Shown: positions 18,745 through 26,808 of the stretch, piece by piece | How positions within the stretch are numbered: position 1 is the first letter of the stretch | Layout: every line of letters starts with the position of its first letter | Origin: JALNZF01 sp049793155 | GTDB taxonomy: Bacteria > Nitrospirota > UBA9217 | Assembly (NCBI GenBank): GCA_049793155.1 | Contig: JBARBN010000228.1 | Span: forward strand, 1 to 64,000 | Direction of reading: 5' to 3' | DNA: 64,000 nucleotides | Position numbers and translations under genes: made by a program | The notes under the pieces: model-generated | Told to the model about the DNA's origin: nothing | Seen by the model: only the letters and a program-made list of their open reading frames with translations | The model's database searches: none

Positions 18745-20103
18745 TTATCCCGCTGCCAGCTCAATATCTGTTATTTTGGTTCGCGATAACCTGTTGAAGG
18801 CGATGCCCCTCAACACTGCAGATAGAGAGTGCGCAGCAAGCAATCCATAAGCCGCACCGATCAAGCCAAATGTGCGGACCAGGTATACATTTAATCCCAG
18901 CGTTGCGACCACCGCTATATTGATCTTGAAGTCAACATCGGCTCGTTCCATAGCAAAGAGGCCCCGCGAAAATGGAAATGTCGCCGAGCCCGCCACGAGG
19001 CTTAATGCAATAACAGAGAGAATCAAACTATTTCCGCTATACTTTTGACCATAAAGCAGAACGATCAACATATCGCCGAATATCATAATGAACACAAAGA
19101 ATCCCAAGGTGAGCAAAACCAGGAGTGCTGCCGCTTTGAGGACAAACCGGCGCATGGCTGGTGTGCCTCCCTGTGCGAAGGCATGAAGTATCCTGGGGCC
19201 AAGCAGGTTCTGCGTGCCGGCCAATACGATATTGCCGAGCCCTATAACACCCATACAAACCGCCCATACGCCGTTGGCCTCAACTCCTTGAAAGACAGCA
19301 ATGCACCACGGGAGAAGGCTGAATGCGGCCGACCACAGAAGATTGCCCGCGGCGAGCCATTTTGCAAACATCCAGTTATGCCGGAATTCCGACCATGCTC
19401 TTGTCAGACTAAAGACAAATATATTTCTATTGAGAACCAGCCAAACCGCCGAGGTCAGACCGCACGCAATGCCTATAACAAGGAATGAACTATGAGCAGA
19501 TAAAGCGCCATGCCATGCCAGCAACGATAAACCCCCAACCTGGAGCAGTACCGCAAAAGAATCCAGAATCAGCACTGTTTTCGCTCTCAAGGATGCAAAG
19601 CAGAGTTGGCGGATGAACTCCTTCAGCATGACAAATGTGATGACGAGGATGACGGATCGCGAGACCTCCGCAAACCCCTTCGGTCCACGTGCGAAGGATA
19701 ACACCGTCATGCAAATGACCATCACCAACAGCACGAGAACAGAATAGGTCAGTTGATGAATGAGAGTGCTGCCATTGAATTGTCGGTGGCTATCGCCTTT
19801 TAATCGTGGGCTGTACACCGCGTAAGGTGTCGAAATAAATGCAGTCTGAAAGTCCGATACGAAGACCATAATGGTCAGTCCAAGTGCATAAAGACCAAGC
19901 TCTTCTTTTGTCGACGATCGGCCGATCAGCACGCTTGTCGCGAATGCCGCGCCGCTGATCAACAGCTGATCAGAGAGGCCAAAGACCCCCTTGTTAGCTG
20001 CAAAAAGAAATTTATTTATCAAACCCCTTAAGAGAGGTTCGCGTGTCATGATGGCATCCCGGGCATTCTTGAATTTTTGCATGATATCAAAGAGAGCTGA
20101 CAT
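18745..20103 (-). CDS. Polysaccharide flippase (Wzx-like, MOP superfamily)
   Basis: A 452-residue membrane protein with roughly twelve hydrophobic segments and few charged loops. Its N terminus (GLSDQLLISGAAFATSVLIGRSSTKEELGLYALG) matches the oligosaccharide flippase family, which moves undecaprenyl-linked repeat units to the periplasmic side. Together with the O-antigen ligase/polymerase it points to Wzx/Wzy-type assembly. It sits between the DUF218 gene and a GT2 gene within the polysaccharide operon. Confidence 0.82.
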   Translation of the reverse strand: MSALFDIMQKFKNARDAIMTREPLLRGLINKFLFAANKGVFGLSDQLLISGAAFATSVLIGRSSTKEELGLYALGLTIMVFVSDFQTAFISTPYAVYSPRLKGDSHRQFNGSTLIHQLTYSVLVLLVMVICMTVLSFARGPKGFAEVSRSVILVITFVMLKEFIRQLCFASLRAKTVLILDSFAVLLQVGGLSLLAWHGALSAHSSFLVIGIACGLTSAVWLVLNRNIFVFSLTRAWSEFRHNWMFAKWLAAGNLLWSAAFSLLPWCIAVFQGVEANGVWAVCMGVIGLGNIVLAGTQNLLGPRILHAFAQGGTPAMRRFVLKAAALLVLLTLGFFVFIMIFGDMLIVLLYGQKYSGNSLILSVIALSLVAGSATFPFSRGLFAMERADVDFKINIAVVATLGLNVYLVRTFGLIGAAYGLLAAHSLSAVLRGIAFNRLSRTKITDIELAAG

Positions 20104-20175
20104 TGTAACAGCTGAACCTGTTTCTCGTACTGCATGGTTGCCGTCTGCAAATATAAGAGGACGGCCGGATACACA

Positions 20176-20871
20176 CTATAGCGTGGTCTTTATTGCATGC
20201 GGACCGTTCGAACGATTCCAAAGGCCATAGCTGAGAAACCAGGCCATCTTGGGAAATTCCGTAAAGACATGGTGAATGTCCTTCTGCGACGGCAAAGGAG
20301 CTTCGAATCTCTTTTCAAAACGGCTCGGTACTAGTTCAATATCGTAGGAGGGATCGAACACCGTGCCGGTGATGATCTTAATTCTCCTCATGTGATACGG
20401 TGAACTGACAAATATGGCACGTCTGAATCCGCAGGTGTCCATCGCCCTTTTTGCCAGAAGAATTTCAGCATGTGTATCTTCATAGAAACGCGGAATACGA
20501 TATACGCTCCTGATTTTATAAAAATTATCGATACTCATTGCGTTTCCTGTTCGGGGCTGCGGGACCTTGATGCCGGGCTTAATATTTGTAAACCAGATGC
20601 TCGTGAGACCGGTTCTCTCCTGGTTGACCCGGTAAAGACTAAACAGCGTCGGGACGAACAGGTAGTCCGCATATCCTTCCTGGGCGAGCAGCACTGCCTC
20701 ATTGAAACGCGCGTCTTGATCCGATCCGACAAATTGAATGATGATGTCCGATTTTCGGGGGAGGTCAGAATAGACAAGATAACGCGGCGAAAGGATGACT
20801 CCGATCAGCAGAAAAACAGCGAGTACCGCAGCCGAACGCCTTATGCGCGGTTTTCCGGGGAACGGCATCAC
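20176..20871 (-). CDS. YdcF/ElyC/SanA-family (DUF218) membrane-anchored protein
   Basis: A 231-residue protein with one N-terminal membrane anchor (SAAVLAVFLLIGVILSP) and a periplasmic DUF218 domain. The family pattern is visible: a strand with IIIQFVGSDQDARFNEA, the acidic turn in YEDTHAEILLAKR and the closing FVSSPYHMRRIKII. Family members are linked to envelope biogenesis and polysaccharide precursor handling, but their reaction is not settled. Its start overlaps the galE stop by ATGA, so the two are translationally coupled. Confidence 0.78.
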   Translation of the reverse strand: MMPFPGKPRIRRSAAVLAVFLLIGVILSPRYLVYSDLPRKSDIIIQFVGSDQDARFNEAVLLAQEGYADYLFVPTLFSLYRVNQERTGLTSIWFTNIKPGIKVPQPRTGNAMSIDNFYKIRSVYRIPRFYEDTHAEILLAKRAMDTCGFRRAIFVSSPYHMRRIKIITGTVFDPSYDIELVPSRFEKRFEAPLPSQKDIHHVFTEFPKMAWFLSYGLWNRSNGPHAIKTTL

Positions 20872-21866
20872 CGGACCGCAGCGAATCCGCTCCTCTGTCC
20901 CATTTTTAATTCCCAGTTCCAGGCCGACTGTATGATGAATTCCAGATCATCATGCGCGGGTTTCCAGTTCAGCCTCTCCTTGATACTCGAATTGTCGGCA
21001 ACCAGAACAGGGGGATCGCCCTCTCTCCTCGCCGTCTCTTCCACGGAGAAATCGATGCCGGTCACTTTCTTCACGGTGCCGACCACCTCCCGCACGGAAA
21101 ACCCGTGGCCGTAGCCGCAGTTCAGGATATCGCTCGCGCCGTTGTTCAGGAGATGATCGAGCGCCCTGATATGGGCGTCCGCAAGGTCCGTCACATGGAT
21201 GTAGTCGCGGATGCAGGTGCCGTCGGGAGTCGGATAATCGGTCCCGAAGATCTTGACGGCATCTCGTTCCCCTTTTGCGGCCTTCAGCGCGAGCGGAATG
21301 AGATGGCTCTCGGGGTTGTGCCGCTCTCCGATCCTGCATTCAGGGTCGGCCCCTGCGGCGTTGAAATAGCGAAGTGCGATATATCGCAACCCCGCCGAGC
21401 GCGAGAGATCTTCCATGACCGTTTCCACAAGAGCCTTGGACCAACCATAGGGATTTATCGGTTTAACGGCCTCTGTTTCGCGGATGGGGACCGTCTCCGG
21501 TTTTCCGTATACCGCCGCACTCGACGAGAACACGAAATGCCGGACGTCGCATTCGCGCATGACATCGAGGAGGCTCAGCGTGTTCGATGCATTATTGCGG
21601 TAATACTTGAGGGGATCCAGTACGGATTCTCCGACCTCGATAAACGCGGCAAAATGCATGACGGCGTCGGGCTTGAAGTCCTTTATCACTCTTTGCAAGA
21701 GCTCAGTGTCGACAAGATCGCCGACTACGAGTTTCCCGTGCAAAACCGCATCACGATATCCTTTTGACAGGTTATCGTACACGATGATATCATATCCCCC
21801 TTCGCCCAAAGCCTTGACTACATGACTGCCGATATAGCCGGCGCCGCCGGTGACAAATATCTTCAT
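20868..21866 (-). CDS. galE: UDP-glucose 4-epimerase
   Basis: A 332-residue NAD-dependent epimerase of the short-chain dehydrogenase fold. The N-terminal TGGAGYIGSH binds NAD, the catalytic Tyr-x3-Lys lies in NPYGWSKALVE, and the substrate-side segment is RYFNAAGADPECRIGE. It converts UDP-glucose and UDP-galactose in the cytoplasm, supplying galactose (or GalNAc) for the polysaccharide. The start at 21866 (MKIFVTGGAGYIG) is preferred over an upstream in-frame start because homologs begin there. It is the first gene of the polysaccharide operon. Confidence 0.93.
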   Translation of the reverse strand: MKIFVTGGAGYIGSHVVKALGEGGYDIIVYDNLSKGYRDAVLHGKLVVGDLVDTELLQRVIKDFKPDAVMHFAAFIEVGESVLDPLKYYRNNASNTLSLLDVMRECDVRHFVFSSSAAVYGKPETVPIRETEAVKPINPYGWSKALVETVMEDLSRSAGLRYIALRYFNAAGADPECRIGERHNPESHLIPLALKAAKGERDAVKIFGTDYPTPDGTCIRDYIHVTDLADAHIRALDHLLNNGASDILNCGYGHGFSVREVVGTVKKVTGIDFSVEETARREGDPPVLVADNSSIKERLNWKPAHDDLEFIIQSAWNWELKMGQRSGFAAVR

Positions 21867-21937
21867 CTTAGTATCCCCATTGTTTTCTTGATACGGTCTC
21901 ATGGATAGCAGAATGTTTCATGTACCTGATGGTTGCA

Positions 21938-21978
21938 AAGCTCCGCCCTCTGAACTACGGGGCTCTTTTTTTATAGGT
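21938..21978 (+). other. Terminator-like hairpin in the PpiC-galE gap
   Basis: On the plus strand a GC-rich hairpin (GCTCCG with CGGGGC) is preceded by GCAAAG and followed by seven T residues. It looks like an intrinsic terminator, but no plus-strand gene runs into it. On the minus strand the T tract is short (CTTTGC), so it might only weakly end the 22060-41720 operon before galE. No other signal is clear in this gap of ~190 bases. Confidence 0.35.
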
Positions 21979-22059
21979 CCGCCATGTAATCCACAGGTTG
22001 ATGTTGATAACGGTACGATTAGGCTTATCCCGGCCCCGGAATGACCCCGGAAGAAACGA

Positions 22060-23073
22060 TCAGGGCTGTTTTGCCAGGATGCTTTCATCCTTTAAAAGTA
22101 TTTCCACTTTGGCCTTTTCGCGCAATTTCCTGGCTTGAAGGTCCGCCTGCTGTTTCGATTTTTCCTCTCGGAGAAACTGTTTTATTTTCTCCTTCACGTT
22201 TTCATAGGCAAGCACGGTTTCAGGCTTTCTATCGGTCAGCTTGAAAATGTGGAAGGCGTAATCTGTCTCAATGATCTCCGTCGTTTCTCCCGGTTTGAGC
22301 GCAGCTATCGCGCTTTCAAACTGTTTCTCCAGTTGCCCGCTTCTGAGATACCCCAGATCGCCGCCGTGGGTCCGCGTGGGACCGTCGGACTGTTCCCGTG
22401 CAAGGGCGGAGAAGTCCTGCCCCTTCTTCAGGTTTTTCAGGATCTGCTCGACCTTCCGGCGAGCCTCCTCTTTTCGAACATTGTCCCACGTGGGGTCCGA
22501 ACGGACCATGATATGGCTTGCGCGCACCTGATACGGCTGCTTGAACAGGTCGAGGTGGCCCTCGTAATAAGCGACCATGTCGTCCTCCGAGACCTTTGTT
22601 TTCGCCCCGAACTGCCGCTCAATGTACTGCTGGACCGAATTGTTCCTTTCCAGCCTGGATCGCAAGACCTTTTCCGAGATATGTCTTCTGCTCAATTCAT
22701 TATTAAATTCCGTCTCATCGGGAAACTGTTGCCTCAGCGCCTTGAGCTCGGCATTGATGCCGTTTTCATCAGGCTTGATGCCGGCTTTGCGGCTCTCCTG
22801 GCAAAGGATCTCACGCCGGATCATGCTTTCGAGCACCTCTGCCCTGATGGATGCGACCTGGTTCGAAGTGAGCGGCTTTCCGTAACCCAGGAGCGTTTTC
22901 TGGATCGTGAGGACCTCTCCCTCAAATTCTCCCCGGTCAATTGATGAGCCGTTCACCAGTGCCGCCGTGTCATCTGCCGGTTCAGACTTCTTCACTTCAG
23001 CCTGGGCCGTCAGTACTACTGCAAGGAAGCCCATCATGATCACCATCATCCGAAATCGCGAAACTCCGCTCAT
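22060..23073 (-). CDS. Parvulin-type peptidyl-prolyl isomerase (SurA/PpiC-like), exported
   Basis: A 337-residue secreted protein with signal peptide ending VLTAQA. The N-terminal helical chaperone part has SurA-type features (LVNGSSIDRGEFEGEV, IRREILCQESRKAGI). The parvulin domain runs from about residue 185 (VRASHIMVRSDPTWDNVRKE, ALAREQSDGPTRTHGGDLGY, DYAFHIFKL). It should help fold outer-membrane or secreted proteins in the periplasm. It is the last gene of the TPS operon and follows the coiled-coil gene by two bases. The TpsB barrel, the porin and the giant TpsA are likely clients (inference). Confidence 0.88.
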   Translation of the reverse strand: MSGVSRFRMMVIMMGFLAVVLTAQAEVKKSEPADDTAALVNGSSIDRGEFEGEVLTIQKTLLGYGKPLTSNQVASIRAEVLESMIRREILCQESRKAGIKPDENGINAELKALRQQFPDETEFNNELSRRHISEKVLRSRLERNNSVQQYIERQFGAKTKVSEDDMVAYYEGHLDLFKQPYQVRASHIMVRSDPTWDNVRKEEARRKVEQILKNLKKGQDFSALAREQSDGPTRTHGGDLGYLRSGQLEKQFESAIAALKPGETTEIIETDYAFHIFKLTDRKPETVLAYENVKEKIKQFLREEKSKQQADLQARKLREKAKVEILLKDESILAKQP

Positions 23074-23075
23074 GG

Positions 23076-23768
23076 TTATTCTCCTCCGTTATCTTTTTTA
23101 TTATTGATCTTCTGCTGCTCGATCTCTTCCCGGTACTTCTGTGTAAGCTGTTCCAACTCGACCTTTTTGACCTGGACGATGGGTTCTCTCTCAAGAATGG
23201 CCGCGCCAATTCCCTTATTCCGATATTTTGTCAACAGTTCATCAGCAATGATGCAGAGCTCGGCGTTGTTTGACGCGCAATGGGCAAGGTCCTGGGTCTT
23301 TCTTTTCAACTCCGACTGGAGGGCCTGTTTCTCCCCGGTTGTCTTTTTCAGTCCCAGCTCCAGTTCCTTATTGCTCTGAGCTGTCTCCCGCAGTTCCTTT
23401 TTCATTTTGGTGGAAGCTTCTTCCGATGCCCTGGCCTGCATCTCGAGCTTTTGCACCTGTTCTTTTACCGTCCCCAACTGTCCCGTCAGGGTCTTCCGCT
23501 CATTACGGAGCGTGAGTTGGAGCTTGTCCAGATCACTCCGGCACTTCTGTTCATTTTGCTCCAGGGAACTCATTGCCTCGGTTTTGTCCTCTGCCATTTT
23601 TTTCTGGAAAAAGGCGACCTTCTTGTTTGCCTCCTTGATCCTCTCCTGGCAGATCTTCTGCTCCTTGTTAATCTGAATGTGCCCCACGCCCAAACCGATG
23701 ATCAGGCCGATCGCCAGTGCGGCCGCGGGTATGATGTGTTTTTTCTGAAGCACGGGCAGCTTTATCAT
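23076..23768 (-). CDS. Membrane-anchored coiled-coil protein, function unknown
   Basis: A 230-residue protein with one transmembrane helix near the N terminus (IIPAAALAIGLIIGLGVGHI). A long charged coiled coil follows for ~170 residues, rich in E, K and Q, then LCIIADELLTKYRNKGIGAAI. The topology suggests a periplasmic rod anchored in the inner membrane. It lies between a porin and the parvulin, downstream of TonB, so it may brace the secretion complex across the periplasm. I know no named family that fits well. Confidence 0.7.
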   Translation of the reverse strand: MIKLPVLQKKHIIPAAALAIGLIIGLGVGHIQINKEQKICQERIKEANKKVAFFQKKMAEDKTEAMSSLEQNEQKCRSDLDKLQLTLRNERKTLTGQLGTVKEQVQKLEMQARASEEASTKMKKELRETAQSNKELELGLKKTTGEKQALQSELKRKTQDLAHCASNNAELCIIADELLTKYRNKGIGAAILEREPIVQVKKVELEQLTQKYREEIEQQKINNKKDNGGE

Positions 23769-23844
23769 TTATGCTCTCCTCACACAGACCAGCACCGACA
23801 CCCCGGAACAGTCATCAATTGGAAGTTATCGCGAGCTTGATAAA

Positions 23845-25494
23845 CTAAAATCTTGCATTAAGATCCACCTGCAGCACGTCGATCCCAAGCGGTGGACCGC
23901 TGATCTCGTCCGCCGTCAACCATCGAAGCGTAAGCCAGGTGTTCTTCGCCAACCCGACATCGGTCCCCAGGATCCACCCTTTTGCATTGGTGCCCCCCAG
24001 ATGAAAATCTGAGTCTGTAAAGCCGTCCACCACGGCGTCCGCCCCCAGGCGTTTTTTGTAGAAATACACCTTCCACTGTCCTGGCGCATAAGCGGCCGGA
24101 TACCCTACGGACATACCATATTGGTAGCCCTCGATTTGCCTGGCGGGATCGGGATTGCCCGTCCTCTGGGCAACATCGGATTTTTTAAAACCGAGGTTTT
24201 TCACATAATCGCCGAGGAAAACGATATGAAAAGGGTCCCAGAAGCCGATATCGAGGGTCCCCGTGACGTTCAGTTCCTTGAATTCCGAAGCAAGGGCCGT
24301 CTTATAGACGTTCGGGTCCGCGCTGATATTGAGCAGGGTGTTCCCCTTCTGCTGGAACAGAGGGGCGGTCCAGTCGGTGGCGCCGGGATTATTAGGATCA
24401 TTGGGCACACCCGTGATGTTCTTGAAATCGTAGTAGGCGGAACCGATCTTAAAACCTATGCCGTTCTGGCTTTTCCGGTCCAGTCCCAACTGCCCGGCCA
24501 TAAGCCACTTCCCGTGCTGCGTGAAATCGTTCTGCTGCAGCGGAAAAGCGCCGGCAGTGAGAAAGGGCGTCCATGATTCCGCAATGGGCGTCCTCGCCTG
24601 CAGGGCTAGACCCTCGAAATTTAAATCCCTGGCCCACACAAGATCGGACGAAAACCACGGATTAGGCATCCTCCCCCCGTACAAGGTGATCGACTTCCAC
24701 GGCTGCCACTTGAGATAAGCAAGATCGAACAGGACAGAATCCTTGTTCATGTAGTCACCCATGGTCGAATTTGTCGACACGGGGTTTGTCGTGCTCCCTG
24801 AGGCCAGGCGAATGACTGCATCCCATTCTTCATTTACCATCGCCTCCGCGCCGAAACGGACCCGGTATTTGAAGCGGTCCGCGTCAACCTTTGTATTCAT
24901 GAGTTGACTCGGGCTTGCCGGCTGGGCAAAATCGGCGTTGTTCTTGTCAAAGCGGTCTTTCTCATATCTCAGTCGAAGCTCGCCGTAAAAGCGAAGCCGC
25001 TTGTCTTTTTCGGTCAAGGCCCGATTTATCTTCCAGACTTCCCTGAGCAACTCATTCGTGACCTCGCTCCTGATCTCTTCTTTGATGTCCTCAAGCGATT
25101 TCTGCGATTCCAAAACAGCGGTAGAGACCTGCTCTTCGGCGGGCTCGGTCGCTGTTTGTCCGGTAATAAGAGCGGCATCTTCGTCGCTTATCACTTTTTT
25201 GCTCTTCAGGAGCTCCAGCAGTGCCGCGGTCTGCTGGTCGGGAAGCTCCTTCCGGCGCTGCAGATCAGCCAGAGTGGCCGCAATCCTCGGATCAGCTGGT
25301 TCCTTGCGGGCTTGCTCGGCGGACAAAGCGGCGTCGCTTTGAGAGGGCATTCTCTCATGTTGTATGATCACGGGCTGGGGAGCGGATGCGCATCCGATAA
25401 AAAGTGAAAGCAGGACCACCCCTATACCCCAACTGACTTTTTTTCTCATGCTCTCGAAGGCCCTCGTTATAATACTGTGATTCCGTTGTTTCAT
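23845..25494 (-). CDS. Putative porin with N-terminal lipoprotein-like signal and coiled coil
   Basis: About 549 residues. I start at 25494 because AAGGTGG lies eight bases upstream; an ATG at 25449 is the alternative. The signal ends in SLFIGC, a possible lipobox. Residues ~50-150 are helical (LADLQRRKELPDQQTAALLE, repeated DAA motifs). The rest is a beta-barrel of the putative-porin type: LRFYGELRLRYEKDRFD, YLKWQPWKSITLYGGRMPNP, ending TLRWLTADEI ... VDLNARF with terminal Phe. The substrate is unknown. Phosphate-limited expression would fit a phosphate or organophosphate channel, which is speculation. Confidence 0.75.
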   Translation of the reverse strand: MKQRNHSIITRAFESMRKKVSWGIGVVLLSLFIGCASAPQPVIIQHERMPSQSDAALSAEQARKEPADPRIAATLADLQRRKELPDQQTAALLELLKSKKVISDEDAALITGQTATEPAEEQVSTAVLESQKSLEDIKEEIRSEVTNELLREVWKINRALTEKDKRLRFYGELRLRYEKDRFDKNNADFAQPASPSQLMNTKVDADRFKYRVRFGAEAMVNEEWDAVIRLASGSTTNPVSTNSTMGDYMNKDSVLFDLAYLKWQPWKSITLYGGRMPNPWFSSDLVWARDLNFEGLALQARTPIAESWTPFLTAGAFPLQQNDFTQHGKWLMAGQLGLDRKSQNGIGFKIGSAYYDFKNITGVPNDPNNPGATDWTAPLFQQKGNTLLNISADPNVYKTALASEFKELNVTGTLDIGFWDPFHIVFLGDYVKNLGFKKSDVAQRTGNPDPARQIEGYQYGMSVGYPAAYAPGQWKVYFYKKRLGADAVVDGFTDSDFHLGGTNAKGWILGTDVGLAKNTWLTLRWLTADEISGPPLGIDVLQVDLNARF

Positions 25495-25553
25495 CGTGAT
25501 ATCCACCTTAAGTCTCTTGCCCCCGTTCCAAGCTGTCGTTCTCTCGCACACTG

Positions 25554-26258
25554 TCAACCCTGCGAAGTGATCCTGATGTCCATCGTCCGCGGCATCCCGT
25601 TTGGCGGCGGCTCACTGATCTTGATCGAGCCGAGGGTCCGCAGGACCGCCTCGTCCATCCTGTTGTTCCCCGAAGATCCGATGATCCGGAATCCGACTAT
25701 GGCGCCGTCACTGTCCACGCTTAGTCTGACGACCGCCTGCAGTTTCCCCTTGGGGATCCCGCCTTCGTCGTCAAGGCTCTTCATGACCTTCTTCCTGATG
25801 GTTGTCGTCACGATCTGGGTATACCCGGCGTATTTGTTCAGAAGAGAGATCGCCCCCATGCCGTTTCCACCGGCAAGGAGGCTTCTGCCTCCCTTTTTTC
25901 CGACTAGTCCGAACGCGTCGTTCCCGGCGCCCCCTTCCGCATCCAGACCCAGTTTGTCGCCGGCCGGTGTGTTGTCATTATCGGCACTCGGAGCAGCCGG
26001 AGCCTCGTTCTTCTGTTCCGGATCTATGATGTCTTCCTTCTTCTGGGTCTCCTTGACCGGCTCCGGCTCCGGCGGTTTTTCCTTGATAACGACCGGCGGA
26101 GGTTTCATCAGGGTCACCGTGGCCACGGTATTCTTTTTTCTCGGGACCGTGTCGCTCATGGCTACTTTGACGATATATATTCCCGCGCCCAGAATGATGA
26201 TCATCACGGCAATGAGCCCCCAGGACACGGAAGGCTTTTTATCCGGCATGTCGGACAT
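25554..26258 (-). CDS. TonB/AgmX-like energy-transducer protein
   Basis: A 234-residue protein beginning MSDMPDKKPSVSW, placed by GGGGA upstream. One membrane helix (LIAVMIIILGAGIYIVKVAM) is followed by a proline/lysine/glutamate-rich spacer (KPPPVVIKEKPPEPEPVKE) and a C-terminal TonB-type domain (GKLQAVVRLSVDSDGAIVGF ... VLRTLGSIKISEPP). It probably transmits proton-motive force from the ExbB/ExbD pair encoded just upstream to an outer-membrane partner. The operon position suggests that the TPS adhesin or the porin is the partner (inference). Confidence 0.8.
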   Translation of the reverse strand: MSDMPDKKPSVSWGLIAVMIIILGAGIYIVKVAMSDTVPRKKNTVATVTLMKPPPVVIKEKPPEPEPVKETQKKEDIIDPEQKNEAPAAPSADNDNTPAGDKLGLDAEGGAGNDAFGLVGKKGGRSLLAGGNGMGAISLLNKYAGYTQIVTTTIRKKVMKSLDDEGGIPKGKLQAVVRLSVDSDGAIVGFRIIGSSGNNRMDEAVLRTLGSIKISEPPPNGMPRTMDIRITSQG

Positions 26259-26309
26259 ATTTTTTCCCCAAATTACAAAGAGCCTCTTACAAATGCAGCA
26301 CCTGTTATT

Positions 26310-26381
26310 GTAGCCGCAGGCTTTAGCCTGCGCCCGGAACGCTTCAGTGAAAGAAACACGCAAGCTGAAGCTTGCGGCTAC
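26310..26381. repeat. REPIN-like inverted pair of REP sequences
   Basis: Two imperfect palindromes face each other: GTAGCCGCAGGCTTTAGCCT at 26310 onward and CTGAAGCTTGCGGCTAC ending at 26381, each also self-complementary. The GTAGCCGC outer ends match in inverted orientation. This is the form of REP doublets mobilised by RAYT transposases. It lies in the exbD-tonB gap inside the operon and could form a stable hairpin that tunes relative expression. Confidence 0.75.
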
Positions 26382-26390
26382 CTACCAGCG

Positions 26391-26807
26391 TCACTTCACC
26401 AGCTTCTGCGTCACCAGCCCAAGCTGGGTGATCTCCAGTCGCTGGAGGATATCCAGGACCTCAATGACTTTTTTGTACGATATTTTTTCATCGCCCCGGA
26501 TCACGACCGGGAAATTCGGCTCTGCGGCTTTATACTGCCGAAGCCTGCCTTCCAGTTCCTGCAGAGTGACGGGAAAACTGTCGAGGAAGATGGGCCCGTC
26601 AGCAGTGATCGTGATCGCCTTCGTGGTGGACTTTATTTTCCCGGCGGCGGCGCCTGCCTTGGGAAGATTGACGGCGATCCCCTGCACAGAGGCCGTCACG
26701 ACGATCATGAACACGAGTAGGAGGTTCCACGCCAGGTCAAGCATGGGTACCACGTTGATCTCATCGTATGATTCAAGTTCATCGAAGGGGTTTTTCCCAT
26801 GACGCAT
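26391..26807 (-). CDS. ExbD/TolR-family biopolymer transport protein
   Basis: A 138-residue protein starting MRHGKNPFDELESYDEINVV directly after the ExbB stop codon. One N-terminal membrane helix (MLDLAWNLLLVFMIVVTASVQ) contains the Asp of the ExbD/TolR proton path in PMLDLAWN. A periplasmic domain follows (ADGPIFLDSFPVTLQELEGR ... FPVVIRGDEKISYKKVIEVL). With ExbB it should form the proton-driven motor. The pair is dedicated to this operon rather than a housekeeping Tol system, judging by the TPS neighbours. Confidence 0.88.
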   Translation of the reverse strand: MRHGKNPFDELESYDEINVVPMLDLAWNLLLVFMIVVTASVQGIAVNLPKAGAAAGKIKSTTKAITITADGPIFLDSFPVTLQELEGRLRQYKAAEPNFPVVIRGDEKISYKKVIEVLDILQRLEITQLGLVTQKLVK

Positions 26808-26808
26808 A

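Noticed and set aside
21925..21972. tRNA-like start on the minus strand (GCCCCGTAGTTCAGAGG...GAGC resembles an acceptor plus D arm)
   Set aside because: No anticodon stem, T arm or matching acceptor 3' half follows; the segment is better read as an imperfect hairpin.
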